Shown one piece after another: positions 32,559 to 35,767 of a DNA stretch of 35,767 nt; position 1 is the first letter of the stretch, and each line of letters starts with the position of its first letter. The translations under genes were made by a program, and so were the position numbers. The DNA is from a virus, in the IMG/VR virus record IMGVR_UViG_3300028388_003128, positions 1 through 35,767 of that record; one strand, 5' to 3'. The notes below the pieces were generated by a model. The model had not been told where the DNA came from, made no database searches, and was given only the letters and a program-made list of their open reading frames with translations.

Positions 32559-32589
32559 GTGTCCCCGGCCAGGCGATGACCGGGGACAC
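32559..32589 (-). promoter_or_regulatory. 10-bp hairpin upstream of recA ribosome-binding site
   Basis: A perfect inverted repeat, GTGTCCCCGG / CCGGGGACAC with an 11-base loop, occupies nearly all of the gap between the Sak4-like gene and recA. It stands four bases before AAGGAG. It may be a terminator of the upstream message, an mRNA-stabilising element, or part of a promoter. A similar GC-rich 11-base-loop hairpin abuts the ribosome-binding site of the nuclease gene at 35740-35764. Confidence 0.6.
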
Positions 32590-32599
32590 AACGCCCCAC

Positions 32600-33643
32600 T
32601 TACGAGCCCTGCTCTGCGGTAGCTGCCAGGAGCTCAACCCAGTCGGTGAGCTCTGCCAGTGCATTGTCTGTGGAAAGACCCTGCTCAGCGCCCAGTTCCT
32701 TCAGCGCCTTGATGCCAGCCTTGTCGTTCACCCCCTTGATCAGCCCGAATCGCTCGGCGACGTCGAGGATCTGCATCTTGGCTTGCTCGATTGTATTGAT
32801 CTCCTTCTCTGGCGACGCGGCACGCTCGATCTCAAGCTCGTCGAAGTCGTCCTGTGTCGGGACGGTGCGCCGCTCGGCCATCTTCCAGAAGATGTCCCAG
32901 TTGCACATCACGAACTCCGGCGCGATGCCGGGGATCGAACTCTTGACGTTGAACGTGTCCATCTGTGCCGTTGGGCACGCAGTGAGCCTGGCGGTTCCGA
33001 GCTCGCGGCTCCCTTTCACCCTGCTGAGCACCAGGATCTGATCACTGAACTGGAACCAGGGATCCCACACCTTCGCTGTTTGGCCAAGGATCTTCGCATT
33101 GCGGGTTCCGTAGTTCTGCCAGACGTTCTTGCTTTCGCAAGTCACGATCACATCGACGCCAGCCCTGCGGCAGGCCAGCAGCAGTGCCCTGATCGCACTC
33201 TTGAGTAGTGTGTAGTAACCACCCGGATCGGTTGGCTTGAACTTGTAGTCAAGGAACAGCCGGTTGCGATCGTAGACGCCATCGAACTCCTTCGCGATCT
33301 GCATGGCCCGCTGCTTCTCGGCCATCAGGGCAAAGAACTCCTCCTGCCACATCGTGGCGTTGTCGAAGATCAGGACGTCGAATGGGAAGTCACCCACCTT
33401 GATGTCGTAGTACAACTGGGTGAGGTTTGCCACGTCGAAGTCGCCGTAGTGATCACGGAAGAACTGGAAGGCAAACAGCATGCGGTCGTGGTCATCTTCC
33501 TCACCTTGATACCCCTCGTCTCTGTACTCCCTGTCAAAGACAAGGCGTCGAGGTTCCGGATTGTCGGGTGGGTGGTATGACAGCGCACCAACAGTCTTGC
33601 CCTGTCCCCAAAACGTCGAGCGAAGGATGATGTTGTAGCTCAT
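32600..33643 (-). CDS. Sak4-like / RecA-fold P-loop ATPase
   Basis: The 347-residue protein starts at ATG 33643 after GAGGAG; it overlaps the HNH gene by ATGA. A P-loop is near the N-terminus (STFWGQGKT, residues 9-17) and a Walker B strand is FDVLIFDNAT (D94). VDVIVTCESKNVW fits the later strand with a sensor-type polar residue. This architecture, a short N-terminal leader and compact RecA core with a helical C-terminus (from about 255), is that of phage AAA_24/Sak4 ATPases that assist single-strand annealing. A separate RecA is encoded next door, so the two may have distinct roles. Helicase loader is an alternative. Confidence 0.65.
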   Translation of the reverse strand: MSYNIILRSTFWGQGKTVGALSYHPPDNPEPRRLVFDREYRDEGYQGEEDDHDRMLFAFQFFRDHYGDFDVANLTQLYYDIKVGDFPFDVLIFDNATMWQEEFFALMAEKQRAMQIAKEFDGVYDRNRLFLDYKFKPTDPGGYYTLLKSAIRALLLACRRAGVDVIVTCESKNVWQNYGTRNAKILGQTAKVWDPWFQFSDQILVLSRVKGSRELGTARLTACPTAQMDTFNVKSSIPGIAPEFVMCNWDIFWKMAERRTVPTQDDFDELEIERAASPEKEINTIEQAKMQILDVAERFGLIKGVNDKAGIKALKELGAEQGLSTDNALAELTDWVELLAATAEQGS

Positions 33644-34230
33644 ACTACTCCTCTGAGGTACTTTAACCAGTACCCCTCTTGTATGCACTCAATCGTGCTG
33701 CCGAGATAGACACCACTGACTTTCCCCTGGTAGATCCGCCACCTGCCTGTCCACTTGGCGAATGCCAGATCAGCGATGTTGTACGGCTCTGGGCACTCTG
33801 GAACCTGTGGGTTCTCGAGTAGCCATGCACCTATGGCGTATAGCTTCCTCCCTTCATAGATGGGATAGTCCTCTGGCGGCGCGAATCCTCCGCGTGGCAC
33901 GGTGATCCCGTGCTCCTGCCAAAGTTCTACATACCATGTCCCGATTGCTGTCGCCGTGATTCTCTTTGCGGCGAAGTGAAGGATCTTCTCTTTTGCGGTG
34001 CGCGTGTGCCCCGTATCGAGGTGACACGTGGTATTGTGCAGGGGAATCAGGTTCTCCGGCACTGTCAGGATGTCATGATACTGAGCCCGATCTCCTACCA
34101 GCCAGTGGTGCAGCGCGATGTCTGAGTCTATTGGCTTACCGCATAGCGCACAGTCGATAGTAACTCGCCCCAGCTCGCCGCTCCAGCGCCGAAAGCGACG
34201 GATAGTCTCATTCCTGACTCTGTGATCCAC
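33640..34230 (-). CDS. HNH endonuclease
   Basis: The 196-residue protein has the beta-beta-alpha metal pattern: C27-x2-C30 (CALCGKPI), H41-H42 (IALHHWLV), N60 in PENLIPLHN, then H65, C69 and H70 (TTCHLDTGH). HNH enzymes nick or cut DNA with one metal ion. The start at GTG 34230 is the only conventional one before the zinc motif, yet it makes an unusual overlap of about 100 bases with the upstream gene. It lies within the recombination operon, so it may be a packaging- or repair-associated nicking enzyme or a homing endonuclease. The C-terminal half (WQEHGITVPRGGFAPPEDYP; WTGRWRIYQGKVSGVYLG) is not recognised. Confidence 0.78.
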   Translation of the reverse strand: MDHRVRNETIRRFRRWSGELGRVTIDCALCGKPIDSDIALHHWLVGDRAQYHDILTVPENLIPLHNTTCHLDTGHTRTAKEKILHFAAKRITATAIGTWYVELWQEHGITVPRGGFAPPEDYPIYEGRKLYAIGAWLLENPQVPECPEPYNIADLAFAKWTGRWRIYQGKVSGVYLGSTIECIQEGYWLKYLRGVV

Positions 34231-34469
34231 TCTTCTATACCTATCCTCTCTCCGTGAATTACTGATTCACAGACGTTGCACATCTCCTCTTGGTGCGGCC
34301 CCACGAAACAGTTGTGGTACGGTGGCCCGTCCGCTGGGCAAAGCCCAATGTAGAGCGGGTATGTGCGCCCGGTCTGCTCCATCCTTCTGATCTCCCGGCG
34401 CAGCATAAACATCATTTGGTTGGCGACGATCCCGGTCATTCTGTGGTCTGTCTTGTGGGCCTGTGTCAT
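34128..34469 (-). CDS. Small Cys/His-rich protein, likely zinc-binding
   Basis: The 113-residue protein starts at ATG 34469, overlapping the previous gene by ATGA; longer starts lie within that gene. A basic, helical N-terminus (MMFMLRREIRRMEQTGRTYP) is followed by C44, H52, C54, H59, C64 and C67 in about 25 residues (CPADGPPYHNCF; MCNVCESVI), a likely zinc site. The C-terminus overlaps the HNH gene by about 100 bases in another frame. Family unknown; a DNA-associated role is possible from operon context. Confidence 0.55.
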   Translation of the reverse strand: MTQAHKTDHRMTGIVANQMMFMLRREIRRMEQTGRTYPLYIGLCPADGPPYHNCFVGPHQEEMCNVCESVIHGERIGIEEWITESGMRLSVAFGAGAASWGELLSTVRYAVSQ

Positions 34470-34933
34470 AGCAGCGTTAGTTGTTCTCCATAGTGCTCCC
34501 TCACAAACTCCTCGAGCCCGACACAATCGCCAAACTGCGCCCAGTTGTTCATTGCCCTGAGCTCGGGTGCCGACAGCTGGTTGTAGCTTGTGATCTCTCG
34601 GCCAAACACTTCGCTGGCGATGTCCAGTCGTATGACTCGAACCTGGCGGGTAATGCCGCGTGGACCCTCGATGTGCAACGCCCCCACAACGGCGCGGATT
34701 GCAGCCTCAATGTTCCCCACCATTATACCACGTCTCTTTGTACAGAGCAAGCGGTCAGGTGGGTATCTACTTCGTTGTTCCAGGATGTAGTCTCTCATAT
34801 TGATGTCTTCGCTAGTATCATACATACGACGATGTCCTTGATCTCGTTGAGGGAATAGTAGCGGTCGCCCAAGGCGCCCCCTTATATCATCTGCTACTTG
34901 CTTGACAATCTCGATAGCTTCCCTGTCATCCAT
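34466..34933 (-). CDS. Hypothetical protein in recombination operon
   Basis: The 155-residue protein starts at ATG 34933, eight bases inside the end of the nuclease gene. It is alpha-rich: EAIEIVKQVADDIRGRLG, then NIEAAIRAVVGALHIEGPRG and a C-terminal ASEVFGREITSYNQLSAPEL. The last segment resembles the C-terminal helical tail seen in several phage recombination and annealing proteins, a weak hint only. It is co-translated with its neighbours by an ATGA overlap downstream. Confidence 0.5.
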   Translation of the reverse strand: MDDREAIEIVKQVADDIRGRLGRPLLFPQRDQGHRRMYDTSEDINMRDYILEQRSRYPPDRLLCTKRRGIMVGNIEAAIRAVVGALHIEGPRGITRQVRVIRLDIASEVFGREITSYNQLSAPELRAMNNWAQFGDCVGLEEFVREHYGEQLTLL

Positions 34934-35726
34934 CGACCTCGTACCCGTGCCCCTCCCAGCAGAAGTCGAACCAGGGGCAGGCACGGAATGTTCCCCGCCG
35001 GTTCTGTTTCACGCAGTTGCCAAAACTGGTATCTAACTGAAATGGATCGACCGGCTTCGGTGGCAGCACGCCGTTCTTCCAGTCAATGGCAATGGCCCGC
35101 ATCTCGCTCTCCACGTCCCAGGGTTCGAGCCCTGCCGCCCAGTAGCCATTGATCTCGCCTTCCCAGTCGATCTCCGATCTATTGAACCGGATGTCGAACT
35201 CCGCCCACTTGTCCCGGCCATCGGTGTAGTACAGTGCAGCCTGTGGGACTCGGCCCCTTAGCCTCTCGTAGAGAATGATGTAGCACACCACCTGCACTAG
35301 ATGATGGGTATAGGGAAGACGCCGCTTACCCTCACTTGTGCTGAAGTTCCACGATGCCGTAGCCTTGTGCTCGATGATCAGGTCGCGCTGTGGCACGTAG
35401 TAGTCAGCCTCGCCGGACCAGGGTGGCACCGTCATGATGTACTTGTGATAGCCACCCATGCGCAGGAAGGCGCCTGCGTTTGCGTCCTCCCACACCCGTC
35501 CACTACGAATGACCTGCTTGGCATACAGGTCGAATGGCTTGCCCGTTGTATCGTAGTGGAGCGGGTGATCGGGAAAGTGCTCGGCTGCCTTGAGAATGGC
35601 CTTGCGCCTGCAGAACCCGACGTTCGACGGGTGCAGGTATGCCTTGTCTGCACGGCCTGCATAGTCCAGCGTTGCAGCATCGTGCTGTAGCTCGACGTAC
35701 TCCTCTATCCACGGTCGTACGATCAT
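34926..35726 (-). CDS. PD-(D/E)XK nuclease, Cas4/RecB-like with probable Fe-S cluster
   Basis: The 266-residue protein starts at ATG 35726 with AAAGGAG (35733-35739) at good spacing. Catalytic motifs are E80 (SGRVWEDANAG), D108 in GEADYYV, E119-x-K121 in LIIEHKAT, and Q145-x3-Y149 (LVQVVCY), the RecB-family order. C39 (NVGFCRRK) together with C238, C250 and C256 (GNCVKQ; RACPWFDFC) gives the one-plus-three Cys arrangement of Cas4/AddB-type iron-sulfur nucleases. It probably acts as a 5'-3' exonuclease that feeds recombination by the downstream Sak4-like ATPase and RecA. No CRISPR array or Cas1/Cas2 is nearby. It is the first gene of the - strand operon visible in the window. Confidence 0.8.
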   Translation of the reverse strand: MIVRPWIEEYVELQHDAATLDYAGRADKAYLHPSNVGFCRRKAILKAAEHFPDHPLHYDTTGKPFDLYAKQVIRSGRVWEDANAGAFLRMGGYHKYIMTVPPWSGEADYYVPQRDLIIEHKATASWNFSTSEGKRRLPYTHHLVQVVCYIILYERLRGRVPQAALYYTDGRDKWAEFDIRFNRSEIDWEGEINGYWAAGLEPWDVESEMRAIAIDWKNGVLPPKPVDPFQLDTSFGNCVKQNRRGTFRACPWFDFCWEGHGYEVDG

Positions 35727-35739
35727 AGATTGCTCCTTT

Positions 35740-35764
35740 GGGGGCCCGTATTGCACAGGCCCCC
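35740..35764 (-). promoter_or_regulatory. Hairpin abutting the nuclease gene ribosome-binding site
   Basis: An inverted repeat (GGGGGCC / GGCCCCC, 7 bp plus one possible wobble pair, 11-base loop) ends exactly where AAAGGAG begins. The window stops three bases upstream. It may be a terminator or leader hairpin, or a promoter element. Confidence 0.5.
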
Positions 35765-35767
35765 GGT

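Noticed and set aside
34926-35726. CRISPR adaptation (Cas4) locus
   Set aside because: There are no repeats, Cas1 or Cas2 in the window, and the gene is embedded in a phage recombination operon.
1-35767. tRNA genes, rRNA, insertion sequences, integrase or attachment sites
   Set aside because: Nothing in the short intergenic gaps resembles a tRNA or rRNA, no transposase or integrase motif was seen, and no repeated ends were noticed. This was read by eye, so small tRNAs hidden in genes cannot be fully excluded.

Overview
This window is part of a tailed double-stranded DNA bacteriophage genome (Caudoviricetes, siphovirus-like order of tail genes), probably from a metagenome or an unclassified phage. 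The evidence is a continuous, tightly packed virion-morphogenesis module on the + strand and a tightly coupled DNA-metabolism operon on the - strand. The two converge on a 12-bp perfect hairpin at about 29.02-29.05 kb. No terminase, integrase, tRNA, rRNA, CRISPR array or recognisable endolysin is present, so this is only part of a genome. The host cannot be fixed from sequence. A lipoprotein papain-like protease with a cohesin-like domain and a Thr/Pro linker points to a bacterium with a lipoprotein pathway, and to nothing narrower.

Layout, + strand: 0-1.7 kb, two concanavalin/LamG-like surface proteins with a reading-frame break between them; 1.7-5.6 kb, small protein, portal, scaffold, major capsid protein; 5.6-6.9 kb, head-tail connector and tail-completion type proteins; 6.9-8.0 kb, a GT-B glycosyltransferase embedded in the structural operon; 8.0-9.05 kb, tail tube; 9.1-9.85 kb, tail assembly chaperone pair joined by a canonical -1 slippery heptamer; 9.83-19.43 kb, a giant 3,199-residue tape-measure polyprotein; 19.4-27.1 kb, tail tip, hub, fibre and accessory virion proteins with Asp-box, OB-like, FN3 and ConA-like modules; 27.1-29.0 kb, a membrane coiled-coil protein, metallophosphoesterase and small proteins including a winged-helix candidate.

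Layout, - strand (read from 35.7 down to 29.1 kb): Cas4/RecB-like nuclease, unknown 155-aa protein, Cys-rich small protein, HNH endonuclease, Sak4-like P-loop ATPase, RecA, Pol-beta/PolX-type nucleotidyltransferase and a secreted papain-family lipoprotein. Several of these genes overlap by ATGA, so they are probably co-expressed as a recombination/replication operon that also carries a cell-surface protease.

The most striking observation is inside the giant tape-measure gene. Its first third carries, in the correct order, residues that resemble the signatures of a two-barrel (double-psi beta-barrel) RNA polymerase. These are a beta-like block (GQ...VAY, then HTAK), a beta-prime-like block (RSL..GP, then REPT) and a DYDKD triad in the place of the catalytic DbDGD. 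A QDE-1/RdRP-like segment follows them. After this come an HELGH zinc-metallopeptidase motif and then a typical tape-measure half with a Gly-rich hydrophobic segment and coiled coil. I infer a virion-carried RNA polymerase and a protease built into the tape measure, possibly delivered into the cell with the DNA. This rests on reading motifs by eye and needs profile or structure comparison.
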